DNA from: Gynurincola endophyticus
GTDB taxonomy: Bacteria > Bacteroidota > Bacteroidia > Chitinophagales > Chitinophagaceae
DNA: 64,000 nt
NCBI RefSeq assembly: GCF_003991195.1
Contig: NZ_RCWL01000001.1
Location: 434,001 to 498,000, forward strand
Direction of reading: 5' to 3'
Made by a program: the position numbers and the translations under genes. Every line of letters begins with the position of its first letter. Within the stretch, counting starts at the first letter, position 1. Below are positions 9,625 through 17,880 of this stretch, in pieces. Under the pieces are notes generated by a model. The model made no database searches, was not told the origin of the DNA, and saw only the letters and a program-made list of their open reading frames with translations.

Positions 9625-10098
9625 ATGGCAGCAAAATCTGTAAAAGCAAACAAGACCAGCGGCACTCCTGCACCAAAGTCTTCTAAGGATGAGCCAAAAA
9701 AAGCTTCTTCCAAAAGCAAGAAACAATTAGAAGATGATGAAGAGGATGACGAACTGGAAGAGGAAGAGCTAAATGTAAAAGCTCCTAAGAAAGCTGGTAA
9801 ATCATCTAAAAAGTCAAAAGACGACGAAGAAGGCGAAGAAGAGGATGACGATGATGAGGACGGGGATGACCTGGATGATGATGATTGGAACAAACCTGAC
9901 GAAGATGATAGTTGGGATCCTGATTTTGAGGAATTTGATTTACCCAGATCAAAAACCAAAAAATCCGGTGGAACCGGCACGGGCAGAGGTAAAGGAAGTA
10001 AAAATGAAGACGATGATGATCTTGGATTAGATGAAGACTTTAAAGATTTAGATCTGTTCAACGATTCAGGATTCGATGACGATGATGATATGTTCTAA
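9625..10098 (+). CDS. Extremely acidic, low-complexity protein, 157 aa
   Basis: The first ~35 residues are Lys/Ser/Ala-rich and basic. The rest has long Asp/Glu runs (about 37-48, 67-97 and 127-157) broken by two basic Lys/Ser or Lys/Gly patches (51-65 and 108-126). It ends with Asp/Phe repeats (LDLFNDSGFDDDDDMF). There is no signal peptide or membrane helix, so a cytoplasmic, largely disordered protein is expected. Basic/acidic block architecture occurs in histone-chaperone-like proteins and in the acidic tail of the Firmicutes RNA polymerase delta subunit, but I see no homologous folded domain. Function is unknown. Two in-frame ATGs of the following gene lie near its end. Confidence 0.85.
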   Translation: MAAKSVKANKTSGTPAPKSSKDEPKKASSKSKKQLEDDEEDDELEEEELNVKAPKKAGKSSKKSKDDEEGEEEDDDDEDGDDLDDDDWNKPDEDDSWDPDFEEFDLPRSKTKKSGGTGTGRGKGSKNEDDDDLGLDEDFKDLDLFNDSGFDDDDDMF

Positions 10099-10108
10099 TT
10101 CATTAGAA

Positions 10109-11389
10109 ATGAAGGATAGAGTTTATCAAAACTTTGAAGTTGTTGATTTTACAATATTTAAAACAAAAATGCTGAATTGGATGAAACCATTCAGCATTTC
10201 TTGTTTATTAGATAATCATTTGTATCAACAAAAACATACCCGTGCAGAATGGATTGCAGGGGTGAGTCAGTCTACGCACCATAGTCATCTGCTTTCTCCA
10301 CAGTATTGTTTCCAGGAACTTCAGCATTTACATGAAACAATTCCCGACTGGTACCTGGGGCATTTTAACTTTGAAGCGAACCAGCAGCAACCTCCTGAAC
10401 ACCCGGTCGCTTTTCCGGTAGCCCATTTTTTCAGGCCCGATACTATTATTCTACTAAAAGATAATCAACTGACAATCGGTTCAATCGTCGCCGATCCGGC
10501 AGAGATATTTGAAAGTATTCAGGCTTCAGCACCATCTGCTGCTGCTGCAGAGCCAGCAGAAGTGGAAATCAGATGTATTGAAACGAAAGAGACTTTTATT
10601 CAAACAATTGAAGCTATTCAACAGCATATTCAGCGGGGAGATTGTTACGAAATGAACTATTGTACTGCTTTTTATGCTGAAAATGCCTGCTTAGACCCAC
10701 TTGCCCTGTATCTTGCTATCTCAGCGTCCAATCCCAGCCCGTTTGCGGCTTATTACCGGTATTTTGATCAATACCTGATTTCTGCTTCACCTGAACGGTT
10801 TTTGCAAAAGAAAGCTACCGTATTGCGCTCTCAGCCAATCAAAGGAACTATTCAGCGGGCAGCAGATCAGCAGTTGGATGACCGCTTGCAACAACAATTG
10901 TTGCATTCGGCTAAAGATCAGGCTGAGAATGTGATGATTGTAGACCTGGTTCGCAACGATTTGTCAATGGTTTGCAAGCCCGGATCTGTAAAAGTGGAAG
11001 AAATGATGGCTTTGTACAGTTTTCCGCATGTACACCAGTTAATTTCAACAGTGACAGGTGAGTTGGAAAATGAGAAAGACTGGGGTAAGGCTATTGAAAA
11101 ATGTTATCCGATGGGTTCAATGACCGGTGCACCGAAAAAAACGGTGCTGGCCCTTACAGAAAAGTTTGAAAAACAACCGCGGGGATTATTCTCGGGAAGT
11201 ATCGGCTATTTACAACCGGATAGTGATTTCGACTTTAATGTGGTTATCAGAAGTATCTTATATAATAAGCAGTCTGGTTATGTCTGTTTTCCGGCCGGTG
11301 CAGGTATAACTATTTACTCGGATGCTGAAAAGGAGTGGGAAGAATGCGAATTGAAAATTGCAAACATAAAAAAAGTGCTGGCTCCATAA
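10109..11389 (+). CDS. pabB: Chorismate-binding enzyme, aminodeoxychorismate synthase component I (PabB-like)
   Basis: I chose the ATG at 10109 (426 aa). An upstream in-frame ATG at 10076 would overlap the acidic gene. The C-terminal ~260 residues are the chorismate-binding fold: RGDCYEMNYC, YLISASPERFL, SQPIKGT, IVDLVRNDLS, HVHQLISTVTG, YPMGSMTGAPK and GYVCFPAGAGI. PIKGT with the catalytic Lys is typical of aminodeoxychorismate synthase, which makes 4-amino-4-deoxychorismate for folate. Component I of anthranilate synthase is the main alternative, but no trp genes are nearby. The N-terminal ~130 residues are diverged. Confidence 0.85.
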   Translation: MKDRVYQNFEVVDFTIFKTKMLNWMKPFSISCLLDNHLYQQKHTRAEWIAGVSQSTHHSHLLSPQYCFQELQHLHETIPDWYLGHFNFEANQQQPPEHPVAFPVAHFFRPDTIILLKDNQLTIGSIVADPAEIFESIQASAPSAAAAEPAEVEIRCIETKETFIQTIEAIQQHIQRGDCYEMNYCTAFYAENACLDPLALYLAISASNPSPFAAYYRYFDQYLISASPERFLQKKATVLRSQPIKGTIQRAADQQLDDRLQQQLLHSAKDQAENVMIVDLVRNDLSMVCKPGSVKVEEMMALYSFPHVHQLISTVTGELENEKDWGKAIEKCYPMGSMTGAPKKTVLALTEKFEKQPRGLFSGSIGYLQPDSDFDFNVVIRSILYNKQSGYVCFPAGAGITIYSDAEKEWEECELKIANIKKVLAP

Positions 11390-11407
11390 GGAACCGGCAC
11401 TTTTTTT
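11368..11407. terminator. Bidirectional terminator between pabB and the transglycosylase
   Basis: AAAAAAAGTGCTGG pairs with CCGGCACTTTTTTT around a 12-base loop. A-run and T-run flanks serve both converging genes. The 5' arm overlaps the last codons of pabB. Confidence 0.88.
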
Positions 11408-11428
11408 ATGTGTTACCCCTGTTATTCA

Positions 11429-12508
11429 CTACTTGGTAGCATAACCCTCAATTACAGCAGTTTCGCTGGCAGAAGGTTGTATAGAATCTTTTTTATTTAC
11501 AAATAAGTGCATTTTTTCTGAAGGCAGATACATATCATACACTTCTGAAAGAGCCAGGTATTTGTCGAACTTAGGATTGTATCTGTTGAAATCTTTCAAT
11601 TCCATATCAACTAAACCGGCGATAACATCAGATTTTAAAGAGTTATCAACGGTAATCACTTCTACATTCAGTTTTTCTTCGTCTGAAAGTTTTCTGTTCA
11701 ACAAGTAAGTGGCGGTAATGCCGATTTGTTCGATAGTTTCTTCTCTTGTTAAAGTTACAAGGCTACCTTTATCTTCATATATATAATGAGTAGCAATGTA
11801 TTTCTTTACATGATTTCTGGTTTCACGAGGCAAAAATTGCTGTAATGACCAGAAGTCTTTCGACCCGCTTAAACGAATAGCTTTGTTAACACTTCCAGGC
11901 CCGCCATTATAAGCAGCCAGTACTAGAAGCCAGTCTCCGTATTCGTTGTATAAGTCTCTCAGGTACTTAGCGGCTGCGTGGGTGCTTTTTTTAATATCTT
12001 TTCTTTCGTCGATATTTTTAGCGATTTTCAGTCCTAAATATTTAGCGGTGGTAGGCATAAATTGCCATGGGCCCACTGCTCCGGCCTTTGAAACTGCGTT
12101 CATGTTCAACTTAGACTCGATAACGGCTAAGTATTTCAACTCAGAGGGTAAACCATATCCTTCTAAAATATTTTCAATTGTCAGAAGGTGCGCGTATTTA
12201 TTGGCGCGAATGTTTAAATAATACTTTGAGTGATTATTTTTGAAGTTCTCTACGAAGTCTACCGCGGCAGGGTTCATGAGAACGTTCGGCTCATTCAGAT
12301 AATCTTTCATATCATTTTCATGATACAAAGTATCTGCGTATGCTTTGATCCTATAGTTGGAATCATTCAAAATGAGCTGTAAGGGGTAATTGTCGACAGC
12401 TCCACTGTTTGTTGTATTAGCCGCTATAGCATTTGTATTATAAGTGAACACAAATGTAAGAAGCCATACCAGCGAAACCGTACTGGCAATTAAAGCTTTT
12501 CTTTTCAT
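11429..12508 (-). CDS. Secreted lytic transglycosylase, SLT/GH23 domain
   Basis: A 359-aa protein with an N-terminal signal peptide (MKRKALIASTVSLVWLLTFV, then an AIAA cleavage region). The SLT fold has catalytic Glu131 in LAVIESKLN, then SKAGAVGPWQFMPTTAKYLG and LVLAAYNGGPGSVNKA, all characteristic of MltD/Slt-type transglycosylases. These cleave peptidoglycan glycan strands to 1,6-anhydro ends in the periplasm. No complete LysM repeat is evident, although the C-terminal ~90 residues (FNRYNPKFDKYLAL, YDMYLPSEK) resemble a diverged wall-binding module. It is the last gene of the gatA-side minus-strand group. Confidence 0.92.
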   Translation of the reverse strand: MKRKALIASTVSLVWLLTFVFTYNTNAIAANTTNSGAVDNYPLQLILNDSNYRIKAYADTLYHENDMKDYLNEPNVLMNPAAVDFVENFKNNHSKYYLNIRANKYAHLLTIENILEGYGLPSELKYLAVIESKLNMNAVSKAGAVGPWQFMPTTAKYLGLKIAKNIDERKDIKKSTHAAAKYLRDLYNEYGDWLLVLAAYNGGPGSVNKAIRLSGSKDFWSLQQFLPRETRNHVKKYIATHYIYEDKGSLVTLTREETIEQIGITATYLLNRKLSDEEKLNVEVITVDNSLKSDVIAGLVDMELKDFNRYNPKFDKYLALSEVYDMYLPSEKMHLFVNKKDSIQPSASETAVIEGYATK

Positions 12509-12600
12509 TTATTTTTTGATTTGCACAACAATATCGACCCTTCGATATGGATTTTTTATCTTCCAAAACTACCGGTAGGCGTCGATGATTAGGTTCTCAA

Positions 12601-14061
12601 TTAATTTCCGGTAGCTCGGTATTTCAACATCCATTGATGCGATAAGCGAAGCAAAGATAGCTCGGAAAACTGAGAAGTCATAATCTGAATGCCATATGGC
12701 ATCCCATTTTTGTGCCAAAAAAGCGGAACGGAAATACCGGGAACCCCCACAAGGTTAGCAAAGACTGTAAAAATGTCAGCCAAATACATCTCAATTGGGT
12801 CATTTGTCTTTTCCCCGATTTTAAAAGCAGTGGAGGGGGAGGTGGGTAAAATAAGGGCGTCAAACTGCCTGAATATCAGTTCGGTTTTTTGTTTCAATAA
12901 TTGACGCACTTGTTGGGCTTTGGTAAAATAGGCATCAAAATAGCCTTCACTCAAGACAAAAGTTCCGAGTAAAATGCGTTTTTTGACTTCCCAGCCAAAA
13001 CCTTCAGATCGGTTAATTTTATAAAAATCTTCTAAAGAAATTTTTTTGTCGGGGGCTAAATTTACCCGATAACCATAACGAACGCCATCGTACCTTGATA
13101 AGTTCGATGAGGCTTCGGCAGTGGTGAGGATATAATAAGTAGGTACGATATAGTCTAAAAATTCAAAATTTACCGGTTCTACCGTATATCCGTCTGCCTG
13201 CAGTTCTTTAATAAAACGCAGAATTTGTTCTTTTATTTCAGGGTCGAGGGCATCTGATTCGAGTGCTTCCTTGAAATAAGCAATTTTTTTACCTGCTTTA
13301 GCGGTGTCCAGTTCTTTTGAATAAGCAGGAACCTCTACCTGAGCTACAGTACTGTCATAGGTATCCGGCCCGGCAATTTGTTCCAATACGAGGGCTACAT
13401 CAGGAATATTTTTAGCAAAAATGCCTATCTGGTCGAATGAGGAAGCGTAGGCAAGTAAACCGTATCTTGAAATACGGCCGTAACTTGGCTTTAAACCGAC
13501 GATGCCACAGAAGTCTGCCGGCTGCCTTACCGATCCTCCGGTATCAGAGCCAAGGCTTACCATGCACAAATCAGCCTGAACAGCAACTGCTGCTCCGCCT
13601 GAGCTACCACCGGGAACTCTGCTTTCATCAATAGCATTCAATACTTTGCCGTAGAAAGAATTTTCGTTTGTAGAGCCCATAGCAAATTCATCACAATTGG
13701 TATTTCCAATAATGACAGCACCTGCCTGCAGCAGTTTTTCAACTGCAGTAGCATTATAAAGTGATTGAAAACCAGAGAGTATTTTTGAGCTGGCAGTAAC
13801 AGGATGGTCTTTGTAGCAGATAACATCTTTTAAGGCAACGACTACGCCATGCAGCGGAGATAAGGAGGTAACAGAGTGGCGTTGCAGATCCAGTTCTTTA
13901 GCTTTTTCAAGCGCTTCTTCAAAGTAAGTATGGGTAAAAGCATTCAGGTGGGCATTTTTTTGAATGTTTGAAATATAATATTCAACTGCTGCCACACAAG
14001 TTGTCGTACCTGCCACTAATGCCTTTTGATAAGCTTCGATCGATTGAAATGGAGTAAACAA
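12601..14061 (-). CDS. gatA: Asp-tRNA(Asn)/Glu-tRNA(Gln) amidotransferase subunit A
   Basis: A 486-aa amidase-signature protein. The Ser-cisSer-Lys triad is Lys78 (VALKDV), Ser153 (GGSSGG) and Ser177 (GSDTGGSVRQP). GatA releases ammonia from glutamine and passes it to GatB for transamidation of mischarged tRNA. The start is a TTG at 14061-14059. No in-frame ATG lies between it and tatA, and FTPFQSIEAY matches the normal GatA N-terminus. gatB and gatC are not in this window. tatA is 47 bases upstream on the same strand. Confidence 0.96.
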   Translation of the reverse strand: MFTPFQSIEAYQKALVAGTTTCVAAVEYYISNIQKNAHLNAFTHTYFEEALEKAKELDLQRHSVTSLSPLHGVVVALKDVICYKDHPVTASSKILSGFQSLYNATAVEKLLQAGAVIIGNTNCDEFAMGSTNENSFYGKVLNAIDESRVPGGSSGGAAVAVQADLCMVSLGSDTGGSVRQPADFCGIVGLKPSYGRISRYGLLAYASSFDQIGIFAKNIPDVALVLEQIAGPDTYDSTVAQVEVPAYSKELDTAKAGKKIAYFKEALESDALDPEIKEQILRFIKELQADGYTVEPVNFEFLDYIVPTYYILTTAEASSNLSRYDGVRYGYRVNLAPDKKISLEDFYKINRSEGFGWEVKKRILLGTFVLSEGYFDAYFTKAQQVRQLLKQKTELIFRQFDALILPTSPSTAFKIGEKTNDPIEMYLADIFTVFANLVGVPGISVPLFWHKNGMPYGIQIMTSQFSELSLLRLSHQWMLKYRATGN

Positions 14062-14108
14062 TGCCAGTCTTGGATTTAAGGATCTAAAACATAAAACTTC
14101 TACTTCAA

Positions 14109-14333
14109 TTAAGAAGCAGAAGTTTCTTTATTTGATGAATCTTTTTCTTTCATACCTTCTTCAATTTCCTTTTTCACGTTGCTCTTCGCGTCATTGAACT
14201 CACGAATACCACGTCCGATTCCACGCATAAATTCAGGAATTTTTCTACCACCAAAAAGGATTAGAACGGCAATTACGATGATGATCCACTCAGAACCACC
14301 AGGCATTGATAAGAAAAGCAAACTATTGCTCAT
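14109..14333 (-). CDS. tatA: TatA/E-type twin-arginine translocase subunit
   Basis: A 74-aa protein with one membrane helix (about 14-28), the FGG hinge at 27-29, and an amphipathic helix containing KIPEFMRGIGRGIREF. A charged, disordered tail follows. This is the complete TatA plan. TatA oligomerises at the inner membrane to let folded proteins through with TatC, which is not in the window. It is co-directional with gatA and probably co-transcribed. Confidence 0.95.
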   Translation of the reverse strand: MSNSLLFLSMPGGSEWIIIVIAVLILFGGRKIPEFMRGIGRGIREFNDAKSNVKKEIEEGMKEKDSSNKETSAS

Positions 14334-14563
14334 AATAACATGTTTAAAATAAATGACGACGTACTACAAAACTACATCAATAATATTGAATTGATGGGTG
14401 ATTTTTCAGAATAAAATTTAAAAAAAATAAACAAACCTTAGTGGAAAAAGGTTCAATTGGTGGGCAAAATGATTGAATCAGCTTAATCTCAGTTAAAGGA
14501 AATGACTGTTTGAGGCTGAATATTACTGAAAGTGAGGAGTTAAGGGCCGTGGGGTAAAACAAA

Positions 14564-14595
14564 AACCTCTTTCCAAACTTATTTGGAAAGAGGTT
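14564..14595 (-). terminator. Terminator of rplS
   Basis: A 14-bp perfect stem (AACCTCTTTCCAAA with its complement) encloses a 4-base loop. On the minus strand it is followed by TTTTGTTTT. It lies 37 bases past the rplS stop. Confidence 0.92.
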
Positions 14596-14632
14596 AATAT
14601 AATTATGCTTGATCAGCAGTAGAACACTGAAA

Positions 14633-15004
14633 TTAAGCAGTGGTAGTAGATACAGATACGCGTTTTTCTTTAATACGGGCACTTTTACCGCTACGCTCAC
14701 GCAGGAAATACAATTTCGCGCGACGAACACGTCCGGTTTTGTTCTGCACAATTGAATCAATGTTAGGAGAGAAGATCGGGAAAGTTCTCTCTACTCCTAC
14801 ACCATCAGATATCTTACGTACGGTGAAAGTAGCTGTAGCACCAGTTCCCTGACGTTTGATAACATCGCCACGGAAACTTTGAATACGCTCTTTACCACCT
14901 TCCACGATTTTATAATTTACAGTGATATTATCACCAGCTTTGAATTTCGGGAACTCTCTGGCAGGTGTTAACTGCTCGTGTACAAATTGAACTACTGCGT
15001 TCAT
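14633..15004 (-). CDS. rplS: 50S ribosomal protein L19
   Basis: A 123-aa protein with the L19 hallmarks [48 protein letters not shown] and [14 protein letters not shown]19 lies at the 30S-50S interface. The gene is monocistronic, with a TAnnTTTG promoter box upstream and a strong terminator behind. Confidence 0.98.
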   Translation of the reverse strand: MNAVVQFVHEQLTPAREFPKFKAGDNITVNYKIVEGGKERIQSFRGDVIKRQGTGATATFTVRKISDGVGVERTFPIFSPNIDSIVQNKTGRVRRAKLYFLRERSGKSARIKEKRVSVSTTTA

Positions 15005-15026
15005 GACTTCTAAATTTTAAGGACGG

Positions 15027-15034
15027 CAAAGGTA
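15027..15034 (-). promoter_or_regulatory. Probable -7 box of the rplS promoter
   Basis: The minus strand reads TACCTTTG, a perfect TAnnTTTG, 22 bases before the rplS ATG. A TTG on the minus strand about 23 bases further upstream may be the -33 element. Confidence 0.55.
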
Positions 15035-15119
15035 TTGATTTTTTTTAAATAAACCCACAAAAAATACTTTTTTAAAAAAAATCAGCCTGAACCGAAAGGG
15101 TTTTACAATAAAGATTGTT

Positions 15120-16679
15120 CTAACGTGCTACGTTCACAGCGCGTTTTTCACGGATGACCGTAACTTTGATCTGACCCGGATAGGTCATCTCGGTTTGTAT
15201 TTTTTGAGCTATTTCGAATGATAATTTGTCTGAATCGTTATCTGTAACTTTTTCACTTTCAACGATTACTCTTAATTCTCTACCGGCTTGAATTGCATAA
15301 GCTTTTTCTACGCCCTGGTATGCCATTGCCAGATTTTCGAGTTCTTTAATACGTTGAATGTACTGTTGCATGATTTCACGACGGGCTCCCGGACGCGCAC
15401 CGCTGATGGCGTCACAAGCTTGTATAATCGGTGAAATCACATATTGCATTTCCATTTCATCGTGGTGCGCACCGATGGCATTGACTACCGCCGGATTCTC
15501 GCCATATTTTTCAGCCAGTTTTGCGCCTAATAACGCGTGGCTTAATTCTGTTTCTTCATCAGGAACCTTACCGATATCGTGTAATAAACCGGCACGTTTC
15601 GCCAGTTTAGGATTCAAACCGAGTTCTGCTGCCATAATACCACATAAATTGGCTACTTCACGGCTGTGCATTAATAGGTTTTGTCCGTAAGACGAACGGA
15701 ACCTCATTTTACCTACGATACGTACTAATTCTTTATGTAAACCGTGAATACCCAATTCTATAACGGTACGTTCACCGATTTCCATTACCTGCTCTTCGAT
15801 CTGGCGGCGGGTTTTTTCAACGATTTCTTCAATACGTGCCGGGTGAATTCTTCCGTCTGCTACCAGTCGTTGCAAACTTAAACGGGCAATTTCTCTTCTG
15901 AGCGGATCAAAAGATGAAAGAATAATGGCTTCCGGCGTATCGTCAACGATTAAGTCAACACCGGTAGCAGCTTCAATTGCACGGATGTTTCTTCCTTCTC
16001 TACCGATAATCTGACCTTTAATTTCGTCACTTTCCAGGTTGAAAACAGTGATTGAGTTTTCAATAGCCTGCTCGGCAGCCGTACGCTGAATAGATTGAAT
16101 AATAATTTTGCGTGCTTCTTTATTGGCTTTTTGTTTGGCTTCATCAATAATTTCCTGTTGAAGTGCCAATGCCTGCGTACGTGCTTCCTGTTTTAAACCT
16201 TCAATAAGCTGTATTTTAGCTTCTTCTGCTGTTAAACCAGCAATTTTTTCAAGTTTTTTGGTATGCTCGTCGAGGCTTTTGTCTAAAGTCAGCTTTTTCT
16301 GATTCACTACCTCAATTTGTTTATTGAGGTTTTCTTTGATTACATCTGTTTCTTTAGTTTGTTTTTCAACCTGTTCTATTTTTTGAGAAAGGGTTTGTTC
16401 TTTTTGACGAAGTCTGTTTTCGCCTTCACTGATTTTTCTGTTTCTTTCATTTACTTCTTTCTCATACTCAGACTTCAGTGCTAAAAATTTCTCTTTTGCC
16501 TCGAATTCTCTCTGTTGTTTGTAGCTATCGGCTTTTGTTTTAGATTCAGCTAACAAGGTTTTGGCCTGTAGCTCCGCCTCTTCAATCTTTCTCTGGGTGT
16601 TTTTTGCAAATATGAACTTTCCTAAGATGATTCCTACCAGCAAAGCCACCCCTCCAATTATATAATACATCGAATCCAT
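15120..16679 (-). CDS. rny: Ribonuclease Y
   Basis: A 519-aa protein of standard RNase Y length. It has an N-terminal membrane anchor (about 5-24), a long charged coiled coil (30-205), a KH domain with the GxxG loop in [10 protein letters not shown] (224-233), and an HD domain with His367-Asp368 in LLHDIGK. RNase Y is a membrane-tethered endoribonuclease that starts mRNA decay. The gene is downstream of zapA on the same strand, with about 170 bases between them. Confidence 0.98.
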   Translation of the reverse strand: MDSMYYIIGGVALLVGIILGKFIFAKNTQRKIEEAELQAKTLLAESKTKADSYKQQREFEAKEKFLALKSEYEKEVNERNRKISEGENRLRQKEQTLSQKIEQVEKQTKETDVIKENLNKQIEVVNQKKLTLDKSLDEHTKKLEKIAGLTAEEAKIQLIEGLKQEARTQALALQQEIIDEAKQKANKEARKIIIQSIQRTAAEQAIENSITVFNLESDEIKGQIIGREGRNIRAIEAATGVDLIVDDTPEAIILSSFDPLRREIARLSLQRLVADGRIHPARIEEIVEKTRRQIEEQVMEIGERTVIELGIHGLHKELVRIVGKMRFRSSYGQNLLMHSREVANLCGIMAAELGLNPKLAKRAGLLHDIGKVPDEETELSHALLGAKLAEKYGENPAVVNAIGAHHDEMEMQYVISPIIQACDAISGARPGARREIMQQYIQRIKELENLAMAYQGVEKAYAIQAGRELRVIVESEKVTDNDSDKLSFEIAQKIQTEMTYPGQIKVTVIREKRAVNVAR

Positions 16680-16848
16680 TGTTCTGTTTAGTTTTTAATT
16701 TTTCTTGTATTGATCACTGCAATCGTTTAAAATTGTGGCTATTTGCGAAAATAAGCACATTTTTTCACGCTTCTGCGGAATTATTCTAAATATCTGAAAT
16801 TGAGTTGGTAATTTCATCAATTTCAGTAGTTTTTTTCGTGGTAACCTG

Positions 16849-17160
16849 TTAACCGTTATTGGTAAGTGCTTTATCGATCAGCTTTTCCATCTGCTCAAGG
16901 TCTTGCTTCCATAGCTCCTGAATGGCCAGCGGCGCAGTGGCCTGCTGTGAGGTGGCATACCATAAAATAACCATCGATATATAATCTTGCATATCCTTGC
17001 CCGCATACATCGTTTTAAACTCTAAGATCTTGTCGTTGATGAGTTTAAGTGTCTGCCGTACCACTTCTTCGTCTTTCGGGGCGATTTTGATCCGATAACT
17101 GCGATCGGCGATTACGATATTTATAGGAATCAATGCCTCCATATTAGTTGGTATTTTCAA
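16849..17160 (-). CDS. zapA: Cell division protein ZapA
   Basis: A 103-aa protein whose N-terminal half is the ZapA domain (PINIVIADRSYRIKI, then EEVVRQTLKLINDKI). A long C-terminal helix follows. ZapA crosslinks FtsZ filaments at midcell. It sits with a small coiled-coil gene upstream and rny downstream, a familiar Bacteroidota arrangement. Here an 84-codon gene on the opposite strand interrupts the pair. Confidence 0.9.
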   Translation of the reverse strand: MKIPTNMEALIPINIVIADRSYRIKIAPKDEEVVRQTLKLINDKILEFKTMYAGKDMQDYISMVILWYATSQQATAPLAIQELWKQDLEQMEKLIDKALTNNG

Positions 17161-17251
17161 TTTTTTTTCTTATGTTTAAGCAACAGCAGGTTTTTGCTGT
17201 TTAGACTCTGATTTGAACTCATTAACCCATTGAACCCAAAACCAAATCCTA

Positions 17252-17506
17252 ATGTTCGTAAAACTCAAGTCGAACACTTTTATTGATGTTTTGACGCTTG
17301 ATTTAGTAGCAAATGAGAAAACACCGATTCACGCAGTGCTCAAAAATGAAGAAGGATGTGAATGTAGCCGATTAGAAACGAAAGTGCCCAAAGAGGGGAG
17401 CACGGTAACCTGGAAAGGTTTAAACGATTTGCCTTACGGAAAATATACGCTTGAACTTTCTCAAGGAGATGATGCGCTCACATTACAATTGGTGAAGCGA
17501 ATCTGA
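17252..17506 (+). CDS. Small hypothetical beta-sandwich-like protein, 84 aa
   Basis: An ATG-started frame encodes a soluble protein with alternating hydrophobic strands: MFVKLKSNTFIDVLTLDL, then LPYGKYTLELSQGDDALTLQL. The central part has a CxC (ECSRLE). The shape, including the LPYGKYTLEL strand, resembles very small Ig/CNA-B-like beta folds, but no family is recognised. There is no signal peptide. Its stop codon at 17504-17506 directly abuts the stop of the convergent coiled-coil gene with no bases between, and it diverges from zapA. It is an opposite-strand insertion in the zapA neighbourhood. Confidence 0.75.
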   Translation: MFVKLKSNTFIDVLTLDLVANEKTPIHAVLKNEEGCECSRLETKVPKEGSTVTWKGLNDLPYGKYTLELSQGDDALTLQLVKRI

Positions 17507-17794
17507 CTATTCACTTAATAAAGCGATACAGCGTTCTATTTCTTTTATATACTGTTGTAATCTTCGTTCCAACTGCTTCTTTTCTTCTTCTGATAAAGAA
17601 GGTTTGGCAGAATTTAATGCTGCTAACTGAACCTCCATTGTATCTAACTTCTGCTTCTGAAGCCCATTTTCTTCTTCTAATTCTCTGATTTGCTTCAACA
17701 AACGATCCTGCTCTTTCTGCAATTGCTGATACTCCTGCAATAATAACTGCAGTTTTTGCATCACTCTGTTCACTACGCTGGCATCTGATGTCAT
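17507..17794 (-). CDS. Small coiled-coil protein next to zapA (ZapB-like by position)
   Basis: A 95-aa protein from the ATG at 17794; a TTG nine bases earlier is also in frame. It is almost wholly coiled coil, rich in Gln/Glu/Leu/Lys heptads (residues ~10-60 and 70-95). The family is a small conserved Bacteroidota protein usually found between pheT and zapA. Its shape and location suggest a division-associated partner of ZapA in the manner of ZapB, but sequence homology to ZapB cannot be claimed. It is separated from pheT by that gene's terminator. Confidence 0.85.
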   Translation of the reverse strand: MTSDASVVNRVMQKLQLLLQEYQQLQKEQDRLLKQIRELEEENGLQKQKLDTMEVQLAALNSAKPSLSEEEKKQLERRLQQYIKEIERCIALLSE

Positions 17795-17853
17795 AGCTAT
17801 CAATTATCTTCTTCTACAATTTAATGAAAATGCTTGAATTCTCCATTGAAAAA

Positions 17854-17874
17854 TAGCCGGCAATTTGCCGGCTA
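17854..17874 (-). terminator. Terminator of pheT
   Basis: TAGCCGGCAA and TTGCCGGCTA are complementary around a single T, so the working hairpin has an 8-9 bp stem and a tiny loop. On the minus strand it is followed by TTTTTC, 7 bases past the pheT stop. Confidence 0.85.
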
Positions 17875-17880
17875 CTCAAT

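Noticed and set aside
9625-10061. Long Ser-rich frame antisense to the acidic gene
   Set aside because: Poly-Ser is the automatic antisense of GAT/GAA/GAC runs. The plus-strand gene explains it.
14377-14760. 127-codon minus-strand frame overlapping rplS
   Set aside because: It is a shifted frame through rplS and its terminator; the rplS frame is unambiguous.
16680-16848. Possible 6S RNA in the rny-zapA gap
   Set aside because: 6S RNA often sits beside zapA, and the gap is ~170 bases, but I could not draw the long bubble-containing hairpin from this sequence. A covariance search (Rfam 6S and 6S-Flavo) would decide.
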